Of a stretch of DNA of 64,000 nt, positions 51,058-60,321 are shown in pieces. Origin of the DNA: Mucilaginibacter gilvus (GTDB taxonomy: Bacteria > Bacteroidota > Bacteroidia > Sphingobacteriales > Sphingobacteriaceae); contig NZ_SBIW01000029.1 of the NCBI RefSeq assembly GCF_004054195.1, positions 1 to 64,000 of the forward strand. The letters run 5' to 3'. The notes below the pieces were generated by a model that was not told the DNA's origin, did no database searches, and saw nothing but the letters and a program-made list of their open reading frames with translations. How positions within the stretch are numbered: position 1 is the first letter of the stretch; each line of letters opens with the position of its first letter. The translations under genes were made by a program, and so were the position numbers.

Positions 51058-53868
51058 ATGCTGAAAAAAGGTATCTGCCTGTTGTTTCTTATGCTATGTT
51101 TTGTTTTTTGTCGGGCGCAAACTACCCGTACCGACAGATCTGTGAGCGCTATATATTCGGGCGGGAAGCTCATCGCAGAAAGGCAAAGCGACAGTCTTTA
51201 TTATTACCTCGTAAATTTCAATGCCCCTTCGCGCATTGCATCAAAAAAATTTCGGCTCTTAAAAAGAGTCTCTTATAACTCCTACATCCTCTCCTCGGCA
51301 CAAAAAATAAATGCCGGTGAAAACATGGTCGCTATAGCCCCTGCAAATATGCTTTGGAAGGCCGACGACGGGCTGGCGAAACTAAGTACAGACCACCCAA
51401 ACAGTACAAAACTGATAACGCTGGTGCTTAACCGCACAGGCGAAAATAGTGTTGCCACGATCAGACAAACAGCCGAAATTGTTAGCGCGACCGGCAATAT
51501 GCTTACTGTAAAACTGCCGCTTAAACAGCTCGCAACAATACTAAAGAACCCAAACATTATTTTTGCCGGCCTGGTACGCAAAGCGCATACCGAACTGGCG
51601 ATAGATAATATCGACCTCGGCGTGAATAGCATATCGGCCATTGCCGGCAATTACCCGGGCATTAATGGCAGCGGCATTAATGTAAGCCTTAAAGAAGATA
51701 ACTACGACGAAACCGATATAGACCTGATGGGCCGCTCTTTTACCGCTGTGCCGGCATCTCCAAATATATCCGGCCATGCCAACATCATGGCAACCCTCAT
51801 AGGCGGCAACGGTAATTCCTATATAAAAGGGCTGGGTGCCGCCCCTGCGGTGCGCTACACTTCCTCAGATTTTGCCAGGTTATCGCCCGATAGCACCCCT
51901 TATTTTAAAAACTTTAACATCAGCGTTCAAAACCACTCCTACGGCGTTGGTATCGAAAACTTTTACGGCATCGAGGCGGCGGCTTACGATGCGCAGCTCT
52001 ATGCACAAGATACGCTGGTACATGTTTTCTCTTCGGGCAATATCGGCACCACAACATCTAACACGGGCCTGTACAACGGGATAGCTAACGTGGCCAACCT
52101 TTCGGGCACGTTTAAACAGGCCAAAAACATCATTGTAGTAGGCGGCACCGGCCGCACCAACATCCCCGAAGCGTTAAGTTCAGCCGGCCCTGCCTACGAT
52201 GGCCGGGTAAAACCCGAATTTGTTGCCGAAGGAGAAGACGGCACCTCAGGTGCCGCGGCGCTTGCCTCCGGCGCAATAGCATTATTGCAGCAAGCCTATA
52301 AAAAACAATACCACAAACTGCCTTCCGGCGCTTTGCTAAAAAGCGCCCTCATCAACGCTGCCGACGATATAGGCACCCCCGCGGTAGATTTTAAAACAGG
52401 TTATGGCAAATTAAACGCACTGGAGGCTCTCCGTATATTAACAGATGGGCGCTTTAAAAGCGGCAGTGTAAGCAACAACGGGCAAACCAGTTACCAAATT
52501 ACAGTACCCGCCAACTGCGATCTCCTTAAAATATCTTTAACCTGGATTGATGCACCGGCCACGCTTAACGCCCCATCGGCTTTGGTAAACGACCTCGACC
52601 TACGGGTTAGTACACCATCCGGCCAAACTTTGCTGCCATGGGTACTTAGCATTTACCCCGCCGTAGATTCGTTAACAAAACCGGCAACCCGCCAGCGCGA
52701 TACCCTGAATAATACCGAGCAAGTGACCTTGCAAAACCCTGAGGCCGGCGTTTACACCATCACTGTAAGCGGCAATCGTGTCACCACAAACGCGCAAGCC
52801 TTTTATATCACTTACACCGCCCGCCTTGCCAATACTTTTGAATGGACGTTCCCATCCGCAAACGGGCAGCTATTTGCCGGCGATGATAATTACCTGCACT
52901 GGCAAAGCTCCTACAATACCGTAACCGGGCAATTAAGTGTGAGCTATAACCACGGCCTTAGCTGGCAGCCCCTTGCCAATGTAAATCTGGCTGATGGATT
53001 TTATAAATGGCCAAGCCCCGATGTATTTACACAAGCCATATTTAAAATAGCCATTAACGGGCAGGAGTACGTCGGCAAGGAATTTAGTATTTCCAAACCA
53101 TTAACCTTAAATGTAGGCTTTAACTGTACGGATGGCACCCTGCTCCACTGGAACCCGCAACCGGGCACAACCGGTTATACCATCTACAGTATTAAGGATA
53201 ATATTTTACAGTCGCTAACCACCACTCCTGATACTACCGTCATCATCCCGGCTACAATGCAAACCTCCAAATATTTTGCAGTAAGCGCGCAGGGCAACGG
53301 GTTTAACGGTATAAAAAGCTATACCATTGATGCTACCACACAAGGCGTGGGCTGCTATATAAAAACGCTTTTGGCAGACGTAACCGCCGATAAAAAAATA
53401 GTGTTGAGCCTATCCGTGGGGAGCGTAGTAAACCTGAAAGATATTACCTGGGAAAAACTTACCGGTCCCGATAAATACACAGTTATTGGCAGCACCCCCA
53501 TCGCCGCGAACGGTTTCCCCTATCAATTTACCGACCCCGCGCCAAAAAAAGGGATTAACTACTATCGGGCGAAACTCGTCACCACCGATGGCAAAATCAT
53601 ATACTCGGATAAGGCAAGCGCCATATTATTACAAACCGATCAATTCACTATATATCCAAACCCGGTTACCACACAGCTTAACATCCTCAGCGGGGAGTTG
53701 AAAGAATACGAGCTAAAATTATACGATGCCATGGGTATCTTACGCTTTAGCAAAACCTTTAACGGGCTGCAAAACAATATTCCCGTGAGTGTAATCCCGG
53801 GCATATATATTTGTACCATAGGCCTTAAGGGCGCCATCCTCTACAAAACCAAGATCATTAAGCTTTAG
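51058..53868 (+). CDS. Secreted subtilisin-like S8 protease with T9SS C-terminal sorting domain
   Basis: A 936-aa protein. I start at ATG 51058, which opens a clean signal peptide (MLKKGICLLFLMLCFVFCRA); an upstream in-frame ATG falls in the preceding hairpin. The S8 domain has Asp214 (LKEDNYDE), His240 (ISGHANIM), an oxyanion Asn in FSSGNIG, and Ser397 in GTSGAAALASG, where Leu replaces the usual Pro. A jelly-roll domain (LTWIDAPATLNAPSALVNDLDLR) and a fibronectin-like region follow. The last 75 residues (FTIYPNPVTTQLNI to TKIIKL) are a type A sorting domain, marking it as cargo of the T9SS encoded nearby. Confidence 0.92.
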   Translation: MLKKGICLLFLMLCFVFCRAQTTRTDRSVSAIYSGGKLIAERQSDSLYYYLVNFNAPSRIASKKFRLLKRVSYNSYILSSAQKINAGENMVAIAPANMLWKADDGLAKLSTDHPNSTKLITLVLNRTGENSVATIRQTAEIVSATGNMLTVKLPLKQLATILKNPNIIFAGLVRKAHTELAIDNIDLGVNSISAIAGNYPGINGSGINVSLKEDNYDETDIDLMGRSFTAVPASPNISGHANIMATLIGGNGNSYIKGLGAAPAVRYTSSDFARLSPDSTPYFKNFNISVQNHSYGVGIENFYGIEAAAYDAQLYAQDTLVHVFSSGNIGTTTSNTGLYNGIANVANLSGTFKQAKNIIVVGGTGRTNIPEALSSAGPAYDGRVKPEFVAEGEDGTSGAAALASGAIALLQQAYKKQYHKLPSGALLKSALINAADDIGTPAVDFKTGYGKLNALEALRILTDGRFKSGSVSNNGQTSYQITVPANCDLLKISLTWIDAPATLNAPSALVNDLDLRVSTPSGQTLLPWVLSIYPAVDSLTKPATRQRDTLNNTEQVTLQNPEAGVYTITVSGNRVTTNAQAFYITYTARLANTFEWTFPSANGQLFAGDDNYLHWQSSYNTVTGQLSVSYNHGLSWQPLANVNLADGFYKWPSPDVFTQAIFKIAINGQEYVGKEFSISKPLTLNVGFNCTDGTLLHWNPQPGTTGYTIYSIKDNILQSLTTTPDTTVIIPATMQTSKYFAVSAQGNGFNGIKSYTIDATTQGVGCYIKTLLADVTADKKIVLSLSVGSVVNLKDITWEKLTGPDKYTVIGSTPIAANGFPYQFTDPAPKKGINYYRAKLVTTDGKIIYSDKASAILLQTDQFTIYPNPVTTQLNILSGELKEYELKLYDAMGILRFSKTFNGLQNNIPVSVIPGIYICTIGLKGAILYKTKIIKL

Positions 53869-53979
53869 TAACAATATTGTGATTTTAACACTCTAAGGGC
53901 TGTTTTTAACAATATTTAACAAGTTTAATTTCTTCTACTAAGAATTTAGTTATACATTGCTGCCTCTAAACCATCACCG

Positions 53980-56817
53980 ATGAAATTAACATTTACCGCG
54001 TTTTTATTACTAATACTTTGCTCCTTTTCAGCACTCGCACAAAAAACTTATTCTGTTAAAGGCACCATTCGCGATTCTGTTGCCAACGTTGGGCTATTAA
54101 ACAGTTCGATAAGTGTTTTAAATGCAAAAGATTCAACCCTGCGCAAATTTATGCGCGCTACCACGGGCGGTGCTTTCAATATAGCTAACCTGGGCAAGGG
54201 CAATTTTATCCTGCTGGTTACCTACCCCGATTATGCCGACTATGTAGAAAAATTCACTTTAGATTCGGTACATGCCGACCATGCATTCGGCAACATCAAT
54301 ATGTCGCTAAAATCGAGGTTGTTAAAAGAAGTACTGATCAAGGGAACCGTTGCTGCAATTAAAATCAAGGGCGATACTACGGAATACAATGCCAGGGCAT
54401 TTGTAATTCAGCCAAACTCTAAGGTAGAAGACCTGCTGAAACAACTCCCCGGTATACAGGTGGATAAAGACGGCAAGATAACGGCCCAGGGCCAAACGGT
54501 AACTAAAGTACTGGTAGATGGCGAAGAGTTTTTTGGTGATGACCCTACCCTCGTAACCAAAAACATCCGTGGCGATATGGTGGATAAGGTGCAGCTTTAC
54601 GATAAAAAAAGCGACCAGGCTACCTTCACCGGTATTGATGATGGCGAGAAAACAAAAACCATCAACATTAAGCTAAAAGAAGATAAAAAGAACGGTTACT
54701 TTGGTAAAATAGATGCCGGCGTTGGTACCGATGGCTATTATGAGGGCCTGGGGCTTTATAATAAATTTAAAGGCAAGAAGAAGATGTCGGCTTATGGCAC
54801 CATAGGCAATACGGGTAAAACCGGGTTGGGCTGGGAAGACAATAACAAATTAGGTTCGAGTGGTGGCATACAATTCGGCGATGATGGCGGCGCTTTTTTC
54901 GATGGCAGCAGTGGCGATAACGGGCTCGATTCGTTCAGCGGCAGGTATGATGGCGATGGGAAACCCGTGGCACGTACCGGCGGTTTGCATTACGACGATA
55001 AATGGAAGAACGACAAGTACACTATAAACACCAACTATAAGATAGGCTCGCTATCTGTAGATGGTACGCGCAATACCATAACGCAGCAAAACTTGCCTGA
55101 AGATGCCAACGGTAAAGTAGGTACCATCAACAGCGTTACCGACCAAACTTTTGATAACTACATGTTCCGCCAGAAGCTGGATGCGGCTTTCTCTATAAAA
55201 CTGGACACTACATCTACCATAAAATTCACGGTAGACGGTACCCTTAAAAACAGTACTACCCGTACCACAAACAAAAGCACCAGCCGTAGAGGCGATGCCA
55301 GCTTGCTTAACAAAAATGAGCGCGATGTTGATAATGAAGTAGACCAGCAATTGTTTAACTTCTCTACATTCTACACCAAAAAATTAAAGAAAAAGGGCCG
55401 CACCTTGTCGGTTAATTTTACTACCGGTTTTAACGACAACAAATCTAACGGCTTTTTAAAATCGAACCTGGGTTTTTACAACAAGCAGGGCCTGTTAGAC
55501 AGCAGCCAGGTGATAGACCAGCTGAAGACAGATAACACCAAAACATCCAAAGTAAATACCAACGTTACTTACACCGAGCCGTTATCTAAATACCTTTCGG
55601 CCATTTTAAGCTACGGGCTAAGCTTTAATAACAGTAATTCCGACAGAAAATCCTTCGATCAATCTGCACCTAACGAATATAATCTGCTGAACACTTCGTT
55701 AAGTAACCACTACATTTTTAACCAGGTATCTAACCAAGGCGGGCTTAACTTTAACTACAAACGGGGTAAAAGCACCCTGCGCTTTGGCACCAGGATAGCC
55801 GATGTAACGTTTAAACAGGAAGATGCCCTAAGTGGGAATTCGGCAAAACGCAGTTTCATTAATTGGAACCCCAGCGCCAACTACCAGTATAAAATATCTA
55901 CTTACGGCTCGTTAAATGTAAACTACTATGGTAACCAAACCCAGCCGACAATTGATCAGTTACAGCCCATCCGTGTAAACACTGATCCGCTTAACGTGGT
56001 TATTGGTAACCCGCTACTCAACCCATCGTTCACCCACCGCTTTGGCTTATGGTACAACATGTACAAGGTACTTAGCGAGCAATCTATCTGGCTGAACGGT
56101 AATTATGGCTTCACCACAAACCCTATCATAAATAATGTGGTGACTGATACATTGGGCAAAAGCGTTATACAAGCTGTTAATTTAACCAACAAAAAGCCAT
56201 CAAACTATAATTTGAATATAGATATGGGCCGCAAATTAACGGGTTTAGGAGGCATTAACCTGGGTGCAAGATTAAGCACCACCGGCAATATTTACTACAG
56301 CTTTGTTACCAGGCCACCTTTGCCAACAGCGCTTAACCGTACTAAGTCCTACAATTATTCCGCGCAGTTATCCTTATCAAAATACAAGGAGAAAAAATAC
56401 CAGGTGTATATTAACGCCGGGCCTGATTACACTATCGGCCAGTCATCGCTACAGCCCGATATTAATAACAACGGCCGTGGTTTTAATGCCGATTATTACA
56501 TCAGCGTTTACCTGCCGTTTAAATTCCAGATCACCACCGATGGGCAATACCAGTACAAGGCAGCTACACAATCTTTCGATAATGATTTTAAACAAACCAT
56601 TATCAATGCAAGCATCACCAAATCATTCCTTAAGGCCGAAACCTTGAAGCTGATTTTGCGAGGTAACGATTTGCTTAACCAAAATTCCGGCTTTAGCCGC
56701 AGCGCATCAAGCAACCTCATTACACAAACCAAATACACCACCATCCGCAGGTACTTTATGCTTTCGGTAGTGTGGGATTTTAGCGGAATGGGCGGTGGTG
56801 CATCAGCAAAAAAATAA
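53980..56817 (+). CDS. Outer-membrane beta-barrel protein, TonB-dependent-receptor-like (OMP_b-brl_3)
   Basis: A 945-aa protein with a signal peptide (to about 20). A carboxypeptidase-regulatory-like domain (KTYSVKGTIRDSVANVGLL) is followed by a plug-like domain (QPNSKVEDLLKQLPGIQVDK, TVTKVLVDGEEFFGDDP, and DQATFTGIDDGEKTKTINI). The long outer-membrane barrel ends FMLSVVWDFSG. The layout is that of the outer-membrane beta-barrel family 3 common in Bacteroidota; the ligand is unknown. Its partner GLPGLI gene starts 33 bp downstream. Confidence 0.88.
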   Translation: MKLTFTAFLLLILCSFSALAQKTYSVKGTIRDSVANVGLLNSSISVLNAKDSTLRKFMRATTGGAFNIANLGKGNFILLVTYPDYADYVEKFTLDSVHADHAFGNINMSLKSRLLKEVLIKGTVAAIKIKGDTTEYNARAFVIQPNSKVEDLLKQLPGIQVDKDGKITAQGQTVTKVLVDGEEFFGDDPTLVTKNIRGDMVDKVQLYDKKSDQATFTGIDDGEKTKTINIKLKEDKKNGYFGKIDAGVGTDGYYEGLGLYNKFKGKKKMSAYGTIGNTGKTGLGWEDNNKLGSSGGIQFGDDGGAFFDGSSGDNGLDSFSGRYDGDGKPVARTGGLHYDDKWKNDKYTINTNYKIGSLSVDGTRNTITQQNLPEDANGKVGTINSVTDQTFDNYMFRQKLDAAFSIKLDTTSTIKFTVDGTLKNSTTRTTNKSTSRRGDASLLNKNERDVDNEVDQQLFNFSTFYTKKLKKKGRTLSVNFTTGFNDNKSNGFLKSNLGFYNKQGLLDSSQVIDQLKTDNTKTSKVNTNVTYTEPLSKYLSAILSYGLSFNNSNSDRKSFDQSAPNEYNLLNTSLSNHYIFNQVSNQGGLNFNYKRGKSTLRFGTRIADVTFKQEDALSGNSAKRSFINWNPSANYQYKISTYGSLNVNYYGNQTQPTIDQLQPIRVNTDPLNVVIGNPLLNPSFTHRFGLWYNMYKVLSEQSIWLNGNYGFTTNPIINNVVTDTLGKSVIQAVNLTNKKPSNYNLNIDMGRKLTGLGGINLGARLSTTGNIYYSFVTRPPLPTALNRTKSYNYSAQLSLSKYKEKKYQVYINAGPDYTIGQSSLQPDINNNGRGFNADYYISVYLPFKFQITTDGQYQYKAATQSFDNDFKQTIINASITKSFLKAETLKLILRGNDLLNQNSGFSRSASSNLITQTKYTTIRRYFMLSVVWDFSGMGGGASAKK

Positions 56818-56850
56818 GGCGATATTTAAAACATTAAAGATAATACACAC

Positions 56851-57627
56851 ATGAAAAAGCACCTGTTTATATTGTTTGCCTGCCTGCTGAGCAGCGGCAT
56901 TTTATCGGCACAGAACGCGCATTTTACCACCTCGGGCACCATTGAGTACGAGAAGAAGGTAAATATGTACGCTACCATAAAAAAATCGATAGATAAGGAT
57001 AACGAAAGCTGGTACACCCCGGCCTTCGAATCGTACAAGAAGCTAAACCCGCAGTTTAAAACGCTAAAAAGCAAAATGACCTTTGGGGGCAACAAAACAT
57101 ATTACTCGCCCATAGCATCAGACGACCCGCCAACTAATAGCTGGTTTGACAACATGCCCCTCGCGCAGCAAATAAACACGGTATATACCGACCTGAACAC
57201 CAGCTTTGCTACCACCGACAAAACAGTTTTTGATGAGCATTTTTTGGTGAAGGATACCGCCCGTAAGATCAACTGGAAAATTACCGATGAAACCCGAGAG
57301 ATAGCAGGCTACACCTGCCGCCGTGCCAACGCCATTGTAATGGATTCTATCTACGTAGTTGCTTTTTATTCTGATGAGATCCCTGTTTCCGGCGGCCCCG
57401 AATCATTCACAGGTTTGCCTGGTATGATACTGGGCGTAGCGTTACCACACGAGAATGTTACGTGGTTTGCTACCAAAGTAACTGATATGCCAATAGCCGA
57501 AACATCTTTAAAAGTGCCCGTAAAAGGCAAGCAGGTAAACTATAAAAGCCTGTTCAACACCCTTACCACCGTAATGAAGGACTGGGGCGAATACGGCAAG
57601 AAGTTTTTTAAGATCTACTTGCTATAG
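56851..57627 (+). CDS. GLPGLI family protein
   Basis: A 258-aa protein with a signal peptide (to about 20, GILSAQ). It contains the family tag as GLPGMILGV (consensus GLPGLILEV) and the preceding AFYSDEIPVSGGPESF block. Members are exported and are usually found beside OMP_b-brl_3 barrels, as here; their role is unknown. Cotranscription with the barrel is implied by the 33-bp gap. The next gene is convergent. Confidence 0.92.
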   Translation: MKKHLFILFACLLSSGILSAQNAHFTTSGTIEYEKKVNMYATIKKSIDKDNESWYTPAFESYKKLNPQFKTLKSKMTFGGNKTYYSPIASDDPPTNSWFDNMPLAQQINTVYTDLNTSFATTDKTVFDEHFLVKDTARKINWKITDETREIAGYTCRRANAIVMDSIYVVAFYSDEIPVSGGPESFTGLPGMILGVALPHENVTWFATKVTDMPIAETSLKVPVKGKQVNYKSLFNTLTTVMKDWGEYGKKFFKIYLL

Positions 57628-57633
57628 CATAGC

Positions 57634-57666
57634 GGTGAGCCCCCTAACCCCCTGGAGGGGGGATTT
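57634..57666 (+). repeat. C/G-block repeat family R2, copy 3
   Basis: Starts GGTGAGCCCCC and contains CCCCCTGGAGGGGGG. It faces an inverted copy at 57721-57751, with a terminator hairpin between them. Confidence 0.75.
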
Positions 57667-57678
57667 TGAAAAGCTTAA

Positions 57679-57717
57679 ATAATAAAGCTCTTTAGGTTCT
57701 CTAAAGGGCTTTATTAT
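57679..57717. terminator. Bidirectional terminator between convergent genes
   Basis: AATAAAGCTCTTTAG (57681-57695) pairs with CTAAAGGGCTTTATT (57701-57715) with one mismatch around a 5-nt loop. It lies between convergent genes and is flanked by inverted R2 repeats. Confidence 0.75.
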
Positions 57718-57720
57718 TCT

Positions 57721-57751
57721 GCTCCCCCTTCAGGGGGCTGGGGGGCTCGCC
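57721..57751 (-). repeat. C/G-block repeat family R2, copy 4 (inverted, overlaps a gene end)
   Basis: On the minus strand it reads GGCGAGCCCCCC... and CCCCCTGAAGGGGGAGC. It encodes the last residues (ASPPAP) and the TGA of the sugar-phosphate isomerase-like gene. Confidence 0.75.
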
Positions 57752-58605
57752 TTCAAGTACACCGCGTTTTTCCTCGCGCTTTGTAGCGGTGTTTCGTGGT
57801 AGTAACGGCTTTGCTCTACAAAAAAATAGGTAACACCGCTATCCTGCGCGGCGGAGAGGAGTTTAGGAAAATTGATGATCCCTTCCCCCATATCACAGGC
57901 AGATTCTTCCTCGCTGCCTTTTGGGAGGCGATGTTTCAGTACATCGCGCAGGTGCATGAGTTTAAAGCGGCCCTTGTGGTTTTTAAGGTAAGCATACGGA
58001 TCTTGCCCCTCTGTAACGGTATAGTAAACATCCATTTGGTAATCTACCAGTTCCTTATCCGTATTGGCAAGAAGTACGTTGATAGGCAGCTGACCGTCTA
58101 CAGGTTTATAAGGATAATCGTGCGGATGGTAAGCGTAGCGTAAGCCGTGCTTTTTACAGATAGCGCCGCGGGTGTTAAAATCATCGGCAGCGTGCTTAAA
58201 AAAGTCGATATGCTTTTGCGGGCCCAGCCATGGGCATACCAAATACTTCATTCCTATCTCCGCAGCCTGCGCCGCCGTTTGTTCAAACTCGGTTAGCGAC
58301 ATAGGGTTATGATGAGTAGATACCAGCTTAAGGCCATACCCTTCCGCCAGTTTTTGAAACTCCGTATTCTTCATCCCCCAAAAAATGCCCTTATCGCTGC
58401 CATAGCTTTCTAATTGCCGGTAGCCCATTGCACCCAACTTCTTTAAAGTGCCGGCTACATCTTTCGCCATATCATCGCGCATCATATATAGTTGTATGCC
58501 GGGGGTAACACCGTGTGCGTGACCTATTAGGGGCGCAGCGTTTGCCGACAATGCAGACGCTGCCGCCAGCATACCGCTACTGTATAAAAAGTTTCTTCTG
58601 TTCAT
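57730..58605 (-). CDS. Sugar phosphate isomerase/epimerase-like TIM-barrel protein, exported
   Basis: A 291-aa protein. The N-terminus MNRRNFLYSSGMLAAASALS resembles a Tat or Sec signal with an RR pair. The AP endonuclease 2-like barrel follows: GIQLYMMRDDM, YRQLESYGSDK, LVSTHHNPMS, YLVCPWLGPQ, GLRYAYHPHDYPY, DYQMDVYYTV and KLMHLRDVLKHRL. Metal ligands of the xylose-isomerase-like fold are plausible (Glu, His, Asp in these motifs). It probably acts on a sugar acid or inositol with the oxidoreductase encoded upstream. The last six residues come from an R2 repeat. Confidence 0.85.
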   Translation of the reverse strand: MNRRNFLYSSGMLAAASALSANAAPLIGHAHGVTPGIQLYMMRDDMAKDVAGTLKKLGAMGYRQLESYGSDKGIFWGMKNTEFQKLAEGYGLKLVSTHHNPMSLTEFEQTAAQAAEIGMKYLVCPWLGPQKHIDFFKHAADDFNTRGAICKKHGLRYAYHPHDYPYKPVDGQLPINVLLANTDKELVDYQMDVYYTVTEGQDPYAYLKNHKGRFKLMHLRDVLKHRLPKGSEEESACDMGEGIINFPKLLSAAQDSGVTYFFVEQSRYYHETPLQSARKNAVYLKASPPAP

Positions 58606-58663
58606 CTTGCTGGTTCATTGGTTCACTTATTCATTAGTTTATTGGAGGGATAACCGCCGACCT

Positions 58664-58767
58664 GCGTTAGGGATAGCAGCGGAAACCCCGGAATGCAGTC
58701 CCCACTTCTATCGGTGAGGACGTAATGAGGAGTTGCAGCGTATAGCCCGGCCCGAAGGGAAACGCCC
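58664..58767 (+). repeat. Structured repeat family R3, copy B
   Basis: Starts GCGTTAGGGATAGCAGCGG, has a variable hairpin GTCCCCAC...GTGAGGAC, then GCAGCGTATAGCCCGG and ends GGGAAACGCCC. Same order of boxes as copies A and C with a different central hairpin. Confidence 0.6.
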
Positions 58768-58772
58768 TTGGG

Positions 58773-58835
58773 GGAAGTAAAAAGTCGGCACCGCCCATCT
58801 CACTTTTAACTTTTTACTTTCGACTTTTAACTTCC
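58773..58835 (-). repeat. Inverted repeat after the Gfo/Idh/MocA gene
   Basis: GGAAGTAAAAAGTCG (58773-58787) pairs with CGACTTTTAACTTCC (58821-58835) with one mismatch. The right arm touches the stop codon at 58836-58838. In the mRNA this forms a long stem right after the gene, possibly a terminator or processing site. Confidence 0.6.
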
Positions 58836-60023
58836 TTACAAGTCTCTCACGATCACCTCTCCGGTCAACTTATCTTTCAGGATCAACTTTTTATCGCCGT
58901 GGGGCAGTATCTCTTCTTTTATTAAATAGTATTGCTCATCATATACAGCAAATTCAGTGGCTATTTTGGTATCGTTGCTACCGCGCCAATCGTCGAGTTT
59001 TACGGGTTCCCAAATGCCGCTTTTTGCGGACGCGTAGGCAGCATCTATAATGGCGTTCACCACGTAGCCGTCGTAAAAGGTTTCGGCGGGCTCGCGTTTG
59101 CCTTCAATGGCCTCAAACATATCGGTAAACATGTGATTGTAGCCTAACTCGTTAACCTCATCTCCCACGGGGAAGAGCCAGCCGCTGCTGCTTTCGGCCT
59201 TTTCGGCCACGTAACCGCCGCCCTTACCAGTGCTGAACATATCAAACCCGGTGCGCAGGAAGTTGTTGAGCCAGATGGTGCCTTCGGTACCCATCACCTC
59301 GTCGCGCAGGTCCATACCGCCGCGGAAACACCAGCTCACCTCAAACTGCCCTATGGCACCGTTAGCATATTTCACCATGCCGATGGCGTTGTCTTCCGCA
59401 TCAATAGGGTGTACTTGCGTAGCTGCCCAGCACATCACCTCCACCGGGCGAATATCTTTACCAATAAAACTGCGGGCTATTTCTATACAATGGCAACCCA
59501 GATCTACAATGGCACCGCCACCGCTTTGCTCTTTGTTCCAAAACCAGTTACTATGCGGGCCTGGGTGTGCCTCGCGGCTTTTGGCCCACAGGATACGCCC
59601 CAAAGCACCCGCCTTTACACTCGCCAACGATTTTAAAAACTTCGGCCCGTAGCAAAGGTCTTCCAGGTAGCCACCCATTACCCCGGCAGTTTCTACAGCA
59701 TCCAACATCTGTTTGGCTTCGGCAGCTGTACGGCCAAGTGGCTTTGTACACAGTACATGCTTGCCGGCGGCCGCGCAGGCCTCAACGGCCATGAGGTGCA
59801 GGTCGTTTGGTAAAGAGATCACCACCACATCCACTTCGGGGTGATTGATCACCTCGTGCATATCGGTACTGTAATGAGGCAGCTTATAATCGGTGGCAAA
59901 TTGTTTTGCCTTATCGGCACTACGGCCGTAAACGGTGTGCAGGGTATCGCTGCGGCGGTGCCCCACCAACGAATCAGCATAAAAACGCGCAATAAAGCCC
60001 GTGCCAAGCATAGCAATTTTCAT
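58836..60023 (-). CDS. Gfo/Idh/MocA family oxidoreductase
   Basis: A 395-aa NAD(P)-dependent dehydrogenase. The start is ATG at 60021-60023, giving MKIAMLGTGFIARF with the Rossmann GxGxxA (7-12); a longer frame adds 21 residues with no family match. VDVVVISLPNDLHL and HVLCTKPLGRTAAEA (Thr-Lys-Pro in place of Glu-Lys-Pro) follow, then IVDLGCHCIEIARSFIG of the substrate domain. It is likely a sugar or sugar-acid dehydrogenase. About 230 bp of repeats separate it from the TIM-barrel gene downstream on the same strand. Confidence 0.9.
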   Translation of the reverse strand: MKIAMLGTGFIARFYADSLVGHRRSDTLHTVYGRSADKAKQFATDYKLPHYSTDMHEVINHPEVDVVVISLPNDLHLMAVEACAAAGKHVLCTKPLGRTAAEAKQMLDAVETAGVMGGYLEDLCYGPKFLKSLASVKAGALGRILWAKSREAHPGPHSNWFWNKEQSGGGAIVDLGCHCIEIARSFIGKDIRPVEVMCWAATQVHPIDAEDNAIGMVKYANGAIGQFEVSWCFRGGMDLRDEVMGTEGTIWLNNFLRTGFDMFSTGKGGGYVAEKAESSSGWLFPVGDEVNELGYNHMFTDMFEAIEGKREPAETFYDGYVVNAIIDAAYASAKSGIWEPVKLDDWRGSNDTKIATEFAVYDEQYYLIKEEILPHGDKKLILKDKLTGEVIVRDL

Positions 60024-60321
60024 AACGTTATTTTGTAAAGTTTGTAATTGGATGGGAAAGATAGGGGTAGATGCGCAGATATGCAAATATGCTGCGCGAT
60101 GTGCAGATTGCAGATGTGCGGATATGCAGATAAAACTGCTGATTCAGAATTTGTAAAGGAGCGGCAGTAGTGCTTAGCTCGGCTCGCTCCCGCTTTCCGC
60201 TTATACGCGCACAGGAGCCTTAGGCACCTTGGCCGGTATAGGCTACAATCGGGTTTATATTGGAACGGCACCCAAATGCGCGCCGTTCCAATACTTGCGA
60301 TAATGACAAGCTGAAAGCAAA
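60024..60321. other. Gene-free region with repeat-like words and one R3 copy
   Basis: This 298-bp stretch has no supported gene. The half nearer the Gfo gene (about 60070-60140) is made of imperfect GATATGCAGAT/GATGTGCAGAT words. The other half holds R3 copy C. Open frames here have no signal or family match. Confidence 0.6.
60175..60255 (-). repeat. Structured repeat family R3, copy C
   Basis: Read on the minus strand: AACCCGATTGTAGCC, then TATACCGGCCAAG, a variable GCCTAAGGC hairpin, and GTATAAGCGGAAAGC. It shares the central ACCGGCCAA and AGCGGAAAGC boxes with copy A. It is the most diverged copy, so edges are approximate. Confidence 0.55.

Noticed and set aside
49649..57627. The protease/receptor block as a polysaccharide utilisation locus.
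   Set aside because: No SusD homologue, no glycoside hydrolase and no SusC-type receptor with its paired lipoprotein is present.
60070..60140. Closely spaced GATATGCAGAT/GATGTGCAGAT words that might be a CRISPR or iteron array.
   Set aside because: The words are short, imperfect and not separated by unique spacers of constant length; no cas or replication gene is near.
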